Source: PFJX01 sp031426815
Lineage (GTDB): Bacteria > Pseudomonadota > Gammaproteobacteria > Burkholderiales > Thiobacillaceae
DNA length: 18,045 bases
NCBI GenBank assembly: GCA_031426815.1
Contig: JASJPG010000013.1
Coordinates: 1-18,045, forward strand
Direction of reading: 5' to 3'
Under the pieces are notes generated by a model. That model had not been told where the DNA came from. It saw only the letters and a list, made by a program, of their open reading frames with translations, and ran no database searches. Each line of letters opens with the position of its first letter. Positions within the stretch are counted from its first letter, which is position 1. Position numbers and translations under genes: made by a program. Below, one piece after another: positions 6,574 through 12,549 of the stretch.

Positions 6574-6938
6574 TTTTCCAATTCCATATATATATTTCAG
6601 AACGAAACGATCTCGATCGAACCCGACGATTCCGCAATGAAAAACATGCCGTATCAGAAAACATTCAAAGCCTGCATACAAACCTGTAGCTTCGACCTAC
6701 CCGTTATCAACACGGATTAATTTATGCCGTTTTACCCGCCATTACGTAGTGGCAAATACGCAGCGACAATTAATCCAGTCTTGCTCTGGCGAATTGCTGC
6801 GACTGGGCTATTTAAATAATGTTATTCACCCAACCGTATTGCAGGTTAAACACCTGGAGTGCGCACAGGCAGTCGTTGAAGCTTGCTTTTGATGTAACGA
6901 ATTCGCTACCGGAAGAATGCCAAAACAATTCGGGCCTT
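6574..6938. other. Intergenic region upstream of the regulator
   Basis: This 365-bp AT-richer spacer lies between the MOSC gene end and the regulator start. It holds the palindromic site at 6894-6909 and a 9-bp inverted repeat (GGATTAATT at 6714-6722, AATTAATCC at 6768-6776). It also holds CCAGTC/GACTGG and CGCAGC/GCTGCG pairs near 6760-6810, and TATATATA just before the start codon. No convincing gene, and no strong terminator after the MOSC gene. No confident -35/-10 or -24/-12 promoter was found. Confidence 0.5.
6894..6909. promoter_or_regulatory. GAATTC-centred palindrome upstream of the regulator gene
   Basis: GTAACGAATTCGCTAC is an inverted repeat with one asymmetric pair, about 320 bp upstream of the regulator start. 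Its core matches the site upstream of the RTX gene, suggesting one protein binds both, possibly the regulator itself (autoregulation, inferred). Confidence 0.4.
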
Positions 6939-7475
6939 TTAGCCGCAAGTCACCGCATCGCCCAGATGGATCGAACCGCCGACCAGAATGCGCGCAGTCA
7001 TGCCGCCATGTCCGCGCATGGCGTTGTAGCCGCCCTCACCGAGCAGTTCTTCCATGCGCGAACAGGGCGCGCAGGCACCGGTGATTTCAAGGATGACCTG
7101 TTCACCGATGCGCACGCGCAGCGGCACATCCCTGAACAGCGCGCGGGCGGCGAGCAGATTGAGGCCGGAAACCACCAGATTGCGCCGCAGCAGCGCCGGG
7201 TCGAGTAGCGGCAAGCCGGCCAGGGCGGCGATGACCGGGAGGTGTTCGGCCTGGATCAGGCTGATCTGGCGTTTGCCGCCTTCGCCACGCACTGGCTGGC
7301 GAATTGCCGTGTGATCGCCTTCCAGCCCGCGCGCGGCCAGCGCCAATACGCTGGCGACAGAGTGAACCGGCGCACGCCGTTGTGGACGCAGATAGATCGC
7401 TTCGATCCGGCCCGGGCGGGGAAACCGGCTGGCGAGCTGGCGCAGGGAAGTTGCCGGGAGCGCGGCGCCAGGCAT
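6939..7475 (-). CDS. MOSC domain-containing protein
   Basis: The protein has 178 aa. The MOSC signature is clear: RGLEGDH (49-55), RQISLIQAEHL (69-79), RRNLVVSGLNL (97-107), ITGACAPCSRMEELLG (131-146), GYNAMRGHGG (149-158) and GGSIHLGDAV (166-175). MOSC domains occur in molybdenum cofactor sulfurases and in YiiM/YuaD-like proteins handling cofactor or N-hydroxylated substrates. The conserved cysteine candidates are C135 and C138. No ferredoxin or FAD domain is attached, so the substrate cannot be named. ATG at 7475 has GAGG 5 nt upstream and lies 5 nt after the dgkA stop, so it is probably the last gene of the glycine cleavage operon. The link to glycine metabolism is not obvious. Confidence 0.85.
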   Translation of the reverse strand: MPGAALPATSLRQLASRFPRPGRIEAIYLRPQRRAPVHSVASVLALAARGLEGDHTAIRQPVRGEGGKRQISLIQAEHLPVIAALAGLPLLDPALLRRNLVVSGLNLLAARALFRDVPLRVRIGEQVILEITGACAPCSRMEELLGEGGYNAMRGHGGMTARILVGGSIHLGDAVTCG

Positions 7476-7480
7476 CGGCC

Positions 7481-7876
7481 TCAGCCCAGCAGGATCAAAC
7501 CCCAGACGACCAGCACATCGATCAAGGCGATCAATACGGCGGCGCTTCCGATATCCTTGGCGCGCTTGGCGAGCTGATGGTTTTCCAGGGAAATGCGGTC
7601 GACCGTGGCTTCGATGGCGGAATTGATCAACTCCACGATCAGCACCAGCAGCACGCTGGCGATCATCAGGGCGCGTTCCAGCGGCGCGTCGGCCAGAAAA
7701 AACGCGAGCGGAATGAGCAGCATCGCCAACAAGCTTTCCTGACGGAATGCATCCTCATGTTTCCAGGCCGCGCGGAAGCCTTCCATGGAATAAAAGAACG
7801 CATTCCAGACCCGCTTGAGACCGGTTTTGCCTTTATGCGGACTTTCCACACTCAAGCTTTCCCGCACCTCGCTCAC
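7481..7876 (-). CDS. dgkA: Diacylglycerol kinase (DgkA type)
   Basis: The protein has 131 aa, slightly longer than the E. coli enzyme (122) because of a 17-residue N-terminal extension. It phosphorylates diacylglycerol to phosphatidic acid with ATP in the inner membrane, recycling lipid from periplasmic glucan or lipopolysaccharide modification. Visible features: amphipathic N-terminus with FRAAWKHEDAFRQE (34-47), three hydrophobic helices, and the signature VELINSAIEATVDRISLENHQLAKRAKDIGSAAV (81-114) with catalytic-site glutamates at E82 and E89. The start is GTG at 7876, overlapping the gcvPB stop as GTGA, which implies translational coupling. Undecaprenol kinases share this fold, but the sequence looks like proteobacterial DgkA. 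Confidence 0.9.
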   Translation of the reverse strand: MSEVRESLSVESPHKGKTGLKRVWNAFFYSMEGFRAAWKHEDAFRQESLLAMLLIPLAFFLADAPLERALMIASVLLVLIVELINSAIEATVDRISLENHQLAKRAKDIGSAAVLIALIDVLVVWGLILLG

Positions 7877-9321
7877 GCCGCTTTCCAGACCAGATCGAGT
7901 TCGCGCGCGGCCTTGACGTCGTCGAGCCGGCGCGACGGCAATTTATGCGGCGCCGATTTGACCAGGTCGGGCTGGCTTTCCGCTTCGCGTTTGACGGCGA
8001 CCATTGCCTGCACGAAGGCATCCAGCGTTTCCTTGCTCTCGGTCTCGGTCGGCTCGATCAGCAAGCATTCCGGCACCAGCATCGGGAAATAGGTGGTCGG
8101 CGCGTGGAAGCCGTAATCGAGCAGGCGCTTGGCGAAATCCATCGCCGAAATGCCGGTCTCGTCCTTCAGCTTCTTCAGCGTGACGATGAACTCGTGGCTG
8201 GCGCGACGTTCCGGGAAGGCCAGCTCGAAGCCGGCTTTACTCAGTTCCGCCGCCAGATAGTTGGCGTTCAGCGCGGCGAATTCGGCGACGCGCTGCATGC
8301 CCAGCCCACCCAGCATGCGGGCGTAAACCCAGGCGCGCAGCAGCACGCCCATGTTGCCGCCGAAGGCGCTCATGCGGCCGATGCTTTGCGGCACCTCGGC
8401 TTCCTCCGCCCAGCGGTAGAACTCGCGTTCCGACACCACATAAGGAATCGGCAAAAACGGTTGCAGCCGTTCCGACACGCCGACCGGACCGGCGCCCGGC
8501 CCGCCGCCGCCGTGCGGCGTCGAGAAGGTCTTGTGCAGATTCATGTGGATCACGTCGAAACCCATGTCGCCGGGTCGCACGCGACCGAGGATGGCGTTCA
8601 GGTTGGCGCCGTCGTAATAGCTGAGGCCGCCGGCCTCGTGCACGATTTTCTGGATGGCGACGATGGTCTTTTCGAACACACCCAACGTCGAAGGGTTGGT
8701 CAGCATCAGGCCGGCAGTCTGCGGGCCGACGGCAGCTTTCAGCGCGGCCAGATCGACGTTGCCCTGGCGGTCGGTGGGAATCTCCTTGACGACGTAACCG
8801 CACATCGTCGCGGTGGCCGGGTTGGTGCCGTGCGCGGCGTCCGGCACGATGATCTCGCGCCGCGCCGTGTCGCCGCGCGCGTCGTGATAGGCGCGGATCA
8901 TCGCCACCCCAGCGAACTCGCCATGCGCGCCGGCCATCGGCGCCAGGCTGACCGCCGCCATGCCGGTGACTTCCTTCAGCATTTCCTGCAATTCGAACAT
9001 GCTGACCAGAAAACCCTGCCCGGTTTCGGTATCGGCCAGCGGATGCCGGCTGAGGAACTGCGGCAGCATGGCCAGCGAGTTGCAGGCGCGCGGGTTGTAT
9101 TTCATCGTGCACGAGCCGAGCGGATAGAACTGCGTGTCGATGCTGAAATTCTTCTGGCTCAGCCTGGTGTAGTGGCGCACGACATCAAGTTCGGAGGTTT
9201 CCGGCAACAGCGGCGGCGTCTGTCGCAACAGGTCGGCCGGCAGATCGTCGGCGGCGGGTGCGTGGAAGGGCGCCTGGGCATGGGCGCGGCGACCGGGATG
9301 GGCGTGTTCGAAGATGAGCAT
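7873..9321 (-). CDS. gcvPB: Glycine dehydrogenase (decarboxylating) subunit 2
   Basis: The protein has 482 aa, the C-terminal half of the split P-protein. With GcvPA it decarboxylates glycine and passes the aminomethyl group to the lipoyl arm of GcvH. The pyridoxal-phosphate lysine is K264 in HMNLHKTFSTPHGGGGPG. Other family blocks are FYPLGSCTMKYNPR (65-78), DAAHGTNPATA (161-171) and YYDGANLNAI (235-244). ATG at 9321 is right because MLIFEHAHPGRRAHAQAP is typical of the family N-terminus. There is no Shine-Dalgarno sequence, and a perfect 21-bp hairpin sits 14 nt upstream. It is separated from gcvPA by tpx, which is unusual. Confidence 0.96.
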   Translation of the reverse strand: MLIFEHAHPGRRAHAQAPFHAPAADDLPADLLRQTPPLLPETSELDVVRHYTRLSQKNFSIDTQFYPLGSCTMKYNPRACNSLAMLPQFLSRHPLADTETGQGFLVSMFELQEMLKEVTGMAAVSLAPMAGAHGEFAGVAMIRAYHDARGDTARREIIVPDAAHGTNPATATMCGYVVKEIPTDRQGNVDLAALKAAVGPQTAGLMLTNPSTLGVFEKTIVAIQKIVHEAGGLSYYDGANLNAILGRVRPGDMGFDVIHMNLHKTFSTPHGGGGPGAGPVGVSERLQPFLPIPYVVSEREFYRWAEEAEVPQSIGRMSAFGGNMGVLLRAWVYARMLGGLGMQRVAEFAALNANYLAAELSKAGFELAFPERRASHEFIVTLKKLKDETGISAMDFAKRLLDYGFHAPTTYFPMLVPECLLIEPTETESKETLDAFVQAMVAVKREAESQPDLVKSAPHKLPSRRLDDVKAARELDLVWKAA

Positions 9322-9335
9322 GTGATAAGCAGCGT

Positions 9336-9391
9336 GTAGGGTGCGCCATGCGCACCATTTAACGTGGAGCGGTGCGCATGGCGCACCCTAC
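9336..9391. repeat. Perfect 21-bp inverted repeat between tpx and gcvPB
   Basis: The left arm (9336-9356) begins GTAGGGTGCGCCATGC and the right arm (9371-9391) is its exact reverse complement, with a 14-nt loop. Palindromes with this GTAGGGTGCGC sequence strike me as the dispersed repeat type of proteobacterial genomes, but I cannot confirm copy number. There is no T-tract on the minus strand. In the mRNA it lies between the tpx stop and the gcvPB start, so it could stabilise the tpx end, attenuate read-through, or influence gcvPB translation. Confidence 0.75.
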
Positions 9392-9397
9392 GGATAA

Positions 9398-9910
9398 TTA
9401 CAGCGGTTCGCCCTTGGCAGCGGCCAGCGCGGCTTCGTAGTTGGGTTCCTGCTTGATCTCGGGGACCAGTTCGGACCAGACCACCTTGTCGTTCTCGTTC
9501 AACACGACGACGGCGCGGGCGGTCAGACCGGACAGCGGCGGGTCCATGATCATGACGCCGTAGTCCTTGTTGAAATCGCGGCCGCGCATGGTGGACAGCG
9601 TGACGACGTTTTTCAGGCCTTCGACGGTGCAGAAGCGGTTTTGCGCGAACGGCAGATCGGCCGAAATCACCAGCACGATGGTGTTCGGAATGCTGGCCGC
9701 GAGTTCGTTGAACTTGCGCGTGGAAACCTGGCAGGTCGGCGTGTCCAGGCTGGGCACGATGTTGAGGATCTTGCGTTTGCCCCAGAACGAAGACAGCGAG
9801 ACGTCCTTCAGGTCTTTGTCGACCAGCATGAAGGAATGTGCGGAATCGCCAACGCGCGGGAAATTGCCGCCGACGGAGATGGGTTCGCCGCCTAAGGTTA
9901 CGGTTGCCAT
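9398..9910 (-). CDS. tpx: Thiol peroxidase (atypical 2-Cys peroxiredoxin)
   Basis: The protein has 170 aa, the usual Tpx length. It reduces hydrogen peroxide and alkyl hydroperoxides using thioredoxin. The peroxidatic cysteine is C60 in PSLDTPTCQVSTRKFN, preceded by the conserved T57. The resolving cysteine is C94 in FAQNRFCTVEGLKNV. ATG at 9910 follows AAAGGAGA at 8 nt, and the family N-terminus MATVTLGGEPISVGG starts there; further upstream the frame does not look like protein. The gene sits between gcvPA and gcvPB in the same direction and is probably co-transcribed with the operon. Glycine cleavage depends on lipoyl dithiols, so a peroxidase here could be protective, but this is only inference. 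Confidence 0.95.
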   Translation of the reverse strand: MATVTLGGEPISVGGNFPRVGDSAHSFMLVDKDLKDVSLSSFWGKRKILNIVPSLDTPTCQVSTRKFNELAASIPNTIVLVISADLPFAQNRFCTVEGLKNVVTLSTMRGRDFNKDYGVMIMDPPLSGLTARAVVVLNENDKVVWSELVPEIKQEPNYEAALAAAKGEPL

Positions 9911-9937
9911 GATGTTGTCTCCTTTGGGTTGTGGGGG

Positions 9938-9964
9938 GTCAACTAAGTGAACTACGTGAACTAC
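9938..9964. repeat. Three 9-bp tandem units carrying three in-frame stops
   Basis: GTCAACTAA, GTGAACTAC and GTGAACTAC follow each other on the plus strand. On the minus strand this gives TAG TTC ACG TAG TTC ACT TAG in the gcvPA frame, so the gcvPA stop is followed by two more in-frame TAG codons. Confidence 0.7.
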
Positions 9965-11361
9965 TTGTAAGCGCAGGGCGGCACACCGGGCTCGCGCCCG
10001 CCGCGTCGGCTGAGGATACGTTGCAATTGTTGCCGATACTGTTCCAGGTCGTCGTCGGTTTTGGTTTCCGTCGCGCAAACCAGGATGCAATCGGCCAATT
10101 CAGGATAGTCGCCACCGAGCGCATAGCCACCGAGGATGCCCTGGGCGCGCAATGCACGCAGCACCTCCGCCACCGGCGTGCTGACCCGGATCACCGTTTC
10201 GTGGAAGAAGGGCGAGTCGAACACGCGCTCGACGCCGGGCACGGACAGCAGCTTGTCGAGCAGCGCCCGCGTCTTCGCATGCGATTCCAGCGCCACGCTC
10301 TTCAGCCCTTCCGGTCCCAGCAAGGCCATGTGAATGGTGGCGGCGGTGACCAGCAAGCCCTGGTTGGTGCAGATGTTGGACGTCGCCTTGGAGCGGCGGA
10401 TGTGCTGCTCGCGCGCCTGCAGGGTCAGCGTAAAGCCGGGCTGGCCGTCGAGATCGACGGTACGGCCGACGATGCGGCCCGGCATCTGGCGCACCAGCGA
10501 CTGGCGCGTGGTCATGAAGCCGAAATAGGGACCGCCAGAAGACATCGGCACGCCGAGCGGCTGACCGTCGCCGACGGCGATGTCGGCGCCCTTGTTACCC
10601 CATAAACCTGGCGGCTTCAGCAGAGCCAGCGCGAGCGGATTCACCACGGCGATGGCCAGCATGTTGTGCGCGTGCGCCCAGTCGGTCAGCGCATCGACCG
10701 GCTCCAGCACACCGAAGAAATTGGGCTGCGGAATGACCAGCGCGGCGGCGGGCTCGCCGGCAAAGGCATTCAGGCTGTCGACGATGGTGTGGCCGCAGTC
10801 GGTACACCAGGGCACCGTCACCAGTTCGATGTTCTGGTTCTTCACCGTCGTGCGCGCCACCGCCAGATAGCGCGGATGCACCGTCGCCGGCACCAGCACG
10901 CGGCGGCAGCCGGCCTTGTTGGCGCGTACCGCCATCAGCACCGCCTCGGCCAGCGCGGAAGCGCCGTCGTAGAGCGAGGCGTTGGACACCTCCAGCCCGG
11001 TCAGGCTGGCCATCATGGTCTGGTATTCGTAGAGCAGTTGCAGCGTGCCCTGGCTGGCTTCGGCCTGGTACGGCGTGTAGGCGGAATAGAACTCGCCGCG
11101 CGTGACGATCGGCCACACCGCCGCCGGGATATGGTGCTCGTAAGCACCGGCGCCGATGAAGTTGCTGTAGAAGCCGTCCTGCGCGGCGCGCTCATACATC
11201 AGCCGGGTAACCTGCATTTCCGAAAGTCCTTCGGGTATGCCGGGCAGGCCGCCGCAATTCAGTTCGGCGGGAATTTCATCGAACAGCGCGTCGGTGGAGG
11301 GCGCGCCGATGCTCGCCAGCATGGCGTGGATATCGCTTTCGGTATGCGGAATGAAGGGCAT
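9961..11361 (-). CDS. gcvPA: Glycine dehydrogenase (decarboxylating) subunit 1
   Basis: The protein has 466 aa, the N-terminal half of the split P-protein, forming a heterotetramer with GcvPB. It starts at ATG 11361 (MPFIPHTESDIHAMLASIG), 11 nt after the gcvH stop; the Shine-Dalgarno is poor, suggesting translational coupling. Characteristic blocks are FIGAGAYEHHIPA (68-80), YTPYQAEASQGTLQLLYEYQ (95-114), SNASLYDGASALAEA (126-140) and, near the C-terminus, DSPFFHETVIRVS. The pyridoxal-phosphate lysine is in the partner subunit, as expected. The length agrees with bacterial GcvPA (about 440-470). The C-terminus ends in a 9-bp tandem repeat with three successive TAG codons. Confidence 0.96.
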   Translation of the reverse strand: MPFIPHTESDIHAMLASIGAPSTDALFDEIPAELNCGGLPGIPEGLSEMQVTRLMYERAAQDGFYSNFIGAGAYEHHIPAAVWPIVTRGEFYSAYTPYQAEASQGTLQLLYEYQTMMASLTGLEVSNASLYDGASALAEAVLMAVRANKAGCRRVLVPATVHPRYLAVARTTVKNQNIELVTVPWCTDCGHTIVDSLNAFAGEPAAALVIPQPNFFGVLEPVDALTDWAHAHNMLAIAVVNPLALALLKPPGLWGNKGADIAVGDGQPLGVPMSSGGPYFGFMTTRQSLVRQMPGRIVGRTVDLDGQPGFTLTLQAREQHIRRSKATSNICTNQGLLVTAATIHMALLGPEGLKSVALESHAKTRALLDKLLSVPGVERVFDSPFFHETVIRVSTPVAEVLRALRAQGILGGYALGGDYPELADCILVCATETKTDDDLEQYRQQLQRILSRRGGREPGVPPCAYK

Positions 11362-11372
11362 GGCAGGGCGGC

Positions 11373-11765
11373 TTAATGCGCTTCCGATTCGACGTGCGCC
11401 GCGTAGGCGGCGGCATCCAGCAAGCCGTCGAGGTCGGCGGCGTTGGCCGGCTTCAGCGTGAACATCCAGGCGGCATAGGGATCCTGGTTGATGCTTTCCG
11501 GGCTGGCTTCGACGTCGGTGTTGGCGGCCAGCACTTCGCCGGCGATGGGGGCATAGACGTCGGAGGCGGCTTTCACCGACTCGACCACGGCGCATTCCTC
11601 GCCGGCGGCCAACTGGCGGCCGACCACGGGGTTTTCCACGAACACCATGTCGCCGAGCAGATCCTGGGCGTGGTGGGTGATGCCGACGGCAACGCTGCCG
11701 TCGCCATCGAGGCGGACCCATTCATGGGACTTGGTGTATTTAAGTTCGCTAGGGATGTTGGACAT
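11373..11765 (-). CDS. gcvH: Glycine cleavage system H protein
   Basis: The protein has 130 aa. It is the mobile carrier of the system: its lipoyl-lysine arm takes the aminomethyl group from the P-protein to the T-protein. The lipoylated lysine is K65 in AVVESVKAASDVYAPI. Other hallmarks are KYTKSHEWVRLDGDG (9-23), VGITHHAQDLLGDMVFVE (27-44) and GEVLAANTDVEASPESIN. ATG at 11765 has GGAG 6 nt upstream. The gene begins 22 nt after the stop of a PIN toxin gene that separates it from gcvT. The lipA gene at the head of the operon probably serves this protein. Confidence 0.97.
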   Translation of the reverse strand: MSNIPSELKYTKSHEWVRLDGDGSVAVGITHHAQDLLGDMVFVENPVVGRQLAAGEECAVVESVKAASDVYAPIAGEVLAANTDVEASPESINQDPYAAWMFTLKPANAADLDGLLDAAAYAAHVESEAH

Positions 11766-11787
11766 TGCAGACTCCAGAAAAAACGAA

Positions 11788-12186
11788 TCAGGGATTATCA
11801 AATGGATTCAACAGGCTGATACCACAGCCTTCGAAATCCTTGCTGTTACGGGTCACCAGGGTCAAACCGTGCGCTTGCGCGGTGGCGGCGATGAGCATGT
11901 CCGGCTGGTCGCGCACGATGCCGCGCAACGAAAACACACCGCGTAATTGACCGGCACGCCGAGCCACATCCTGATCGATCGGCAGCACCTTATGGTTATT
12001 CAGATAATGGGTCAGCCAGGCATCCAGTTCCAGCGCCGGCCGGCGTGAAATGCCGTACCAGAGTTCATCCACGCTGATGGCGGAAACATGATGCACAGCC
12101 ACCGATTGCGACCACGCCAGGACAGCGGCATTCGGCCGGCGGCGGGTCAACTCGCTGATCACATTGGTATCGACCAGAAAACTCAT
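11788..12186 (-). CDS. PIN-domain toxin (VapC/FitB-like), type II toxin-antitoxin
   Basis: The protein has 132 aa. PIN-domain ribonucleases cleave RNA, often tRNA or rRNA, when released from the antitoxin. Acidic active-site candidates are D6 (FLVDTNVISEL), E41 (SVDELWYGI), D96 (DQPDMLIAATA) and D117 (VTRNSKDF). VDTNVISEL together with an ELWYGI motif is closest to FitB-type VapC proteins. ATG at 12186 overlaps the antitoxin stop as ATGA, the usual coupled arrangement. It lies inside the glycine cleavage operon, with gcvH 22 nt downstream. All four acidic residues are present, so it looks functional. The RNA target cannot be read from sequence. Confidence 0.92.
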   Translation of the reverse strand: MSFLVDTNVISELTRRRPNAAVLAWSQSVAVHHVSAISVDELWYGISRRPALELDAWLTHYLNNHKVLPIDQDVARRAGQLRGVFSLRGIVRDQPDMLIAATAQAHGLTLVTRNSKDFEGCGISLLNPFDNP

Positions 12187-12497
12187 TGGCCGGCGGCCTC
12201 CGGGTACTCTTCATCCAGCATCTCGACAAAAGCGTTGCGGCGGGTGGAGCGCGGTGGAATGGATAGGCCGTCTTCATAGCCCGCTTCCGCGAGTAACTGC
12301 CGCAACTCGGCAAATTCTTCACCCAGCGTTTTCGGCTGCTTTTGCGACGCCTTCCAGGCCTGGTATTCCGCCATGTCTTCCGCCGCGATCAGCGCCGCCA
12401 CCGGCGTTTTACGGTTGTAGATCCATTGCGGCTCGCTGCGGGCCTGCTTCACGACCTCTGAGAAACGCTGTTTGGCTTCGGCAATATTCCAGTTCAT
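12183..12497 (-). CDS. Phd/YefM-like antitoxin of the PIN toxin
   Basis: The protein has 104 aa from ATG at 12497, chosen because GAGG lies 7 nt upstream and the domain opens there (MNWNIAEAKQRFSEVVKQA). Residues 1-50 match the Phd/YefM DNA-binding fold, with IYNRKTPVAALIAAEDMAEY at 26-45. The rest (WKASQKQPKTLGEEFAELRQ onward) is probably the toxin-neutralising tail. Such antitoxins bind their own promoter, alone or with toxin. A matching inverted repeat containing TATAAT lies 13 nt upstream of the start. An in-frame ATG at 12518 is an alternative, but it would lie within the operator repeat. Confidence 0.88.
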   Translation of the reverse strand: MNWNIAEAKQRFSEVVKQARSEPQWIYNRKTPVAALIAAEDMAEYQAWKASQKQPKTLGEEFAELRQLLAEAGYEDGLSIPPRSTRRNAFVEMLDEEYPEAAGQ

Positions 12498-12509
12498 GGC
12501 AACCTCACT

Positions 12510-12541
12510 CATGTCCATAATTTGAGCCGATTATAGACATG
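12510..12541 (-). promoter_or_regulatory. Operator/promoter of the toxin-antitoxin pair
   Basis: CATGTCCATAAT (12510-12521) and ATTATAGACATG (12530-12541) form an inverted repeat with one mismatch and centres 20 bp apart, i.e. two helical turns. On the minus strand the upstream arm contains a perfect TATAAT -10 (12535-12530); a weak CTGGTC lies 17 nt further upstream as -35. Repressor binding would cover the -10, the standard design of toxin-antitoxin autoregulation. Confidence 0.7.
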
Positions 12542-12549
12542 AAATGCGT

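Noticed and set aside
6762..6777. Sigma-54 promoter for the regulator gene (minus strand TGGATTAATTGTCGC)
   Set aside because: Only the bare GG-N10-GC frame matches; most conserved -24 and -12 bases are absent.
7945..9339. 464-codon plus-strand frame opposite gcvPB, and similar long plus-strand frames opposite gcvPA, gcvT and lipA
   Set aside because: Antisense shadows created by GC-rich codon bias; the minus-strand frames are unmistakable known enzymes.
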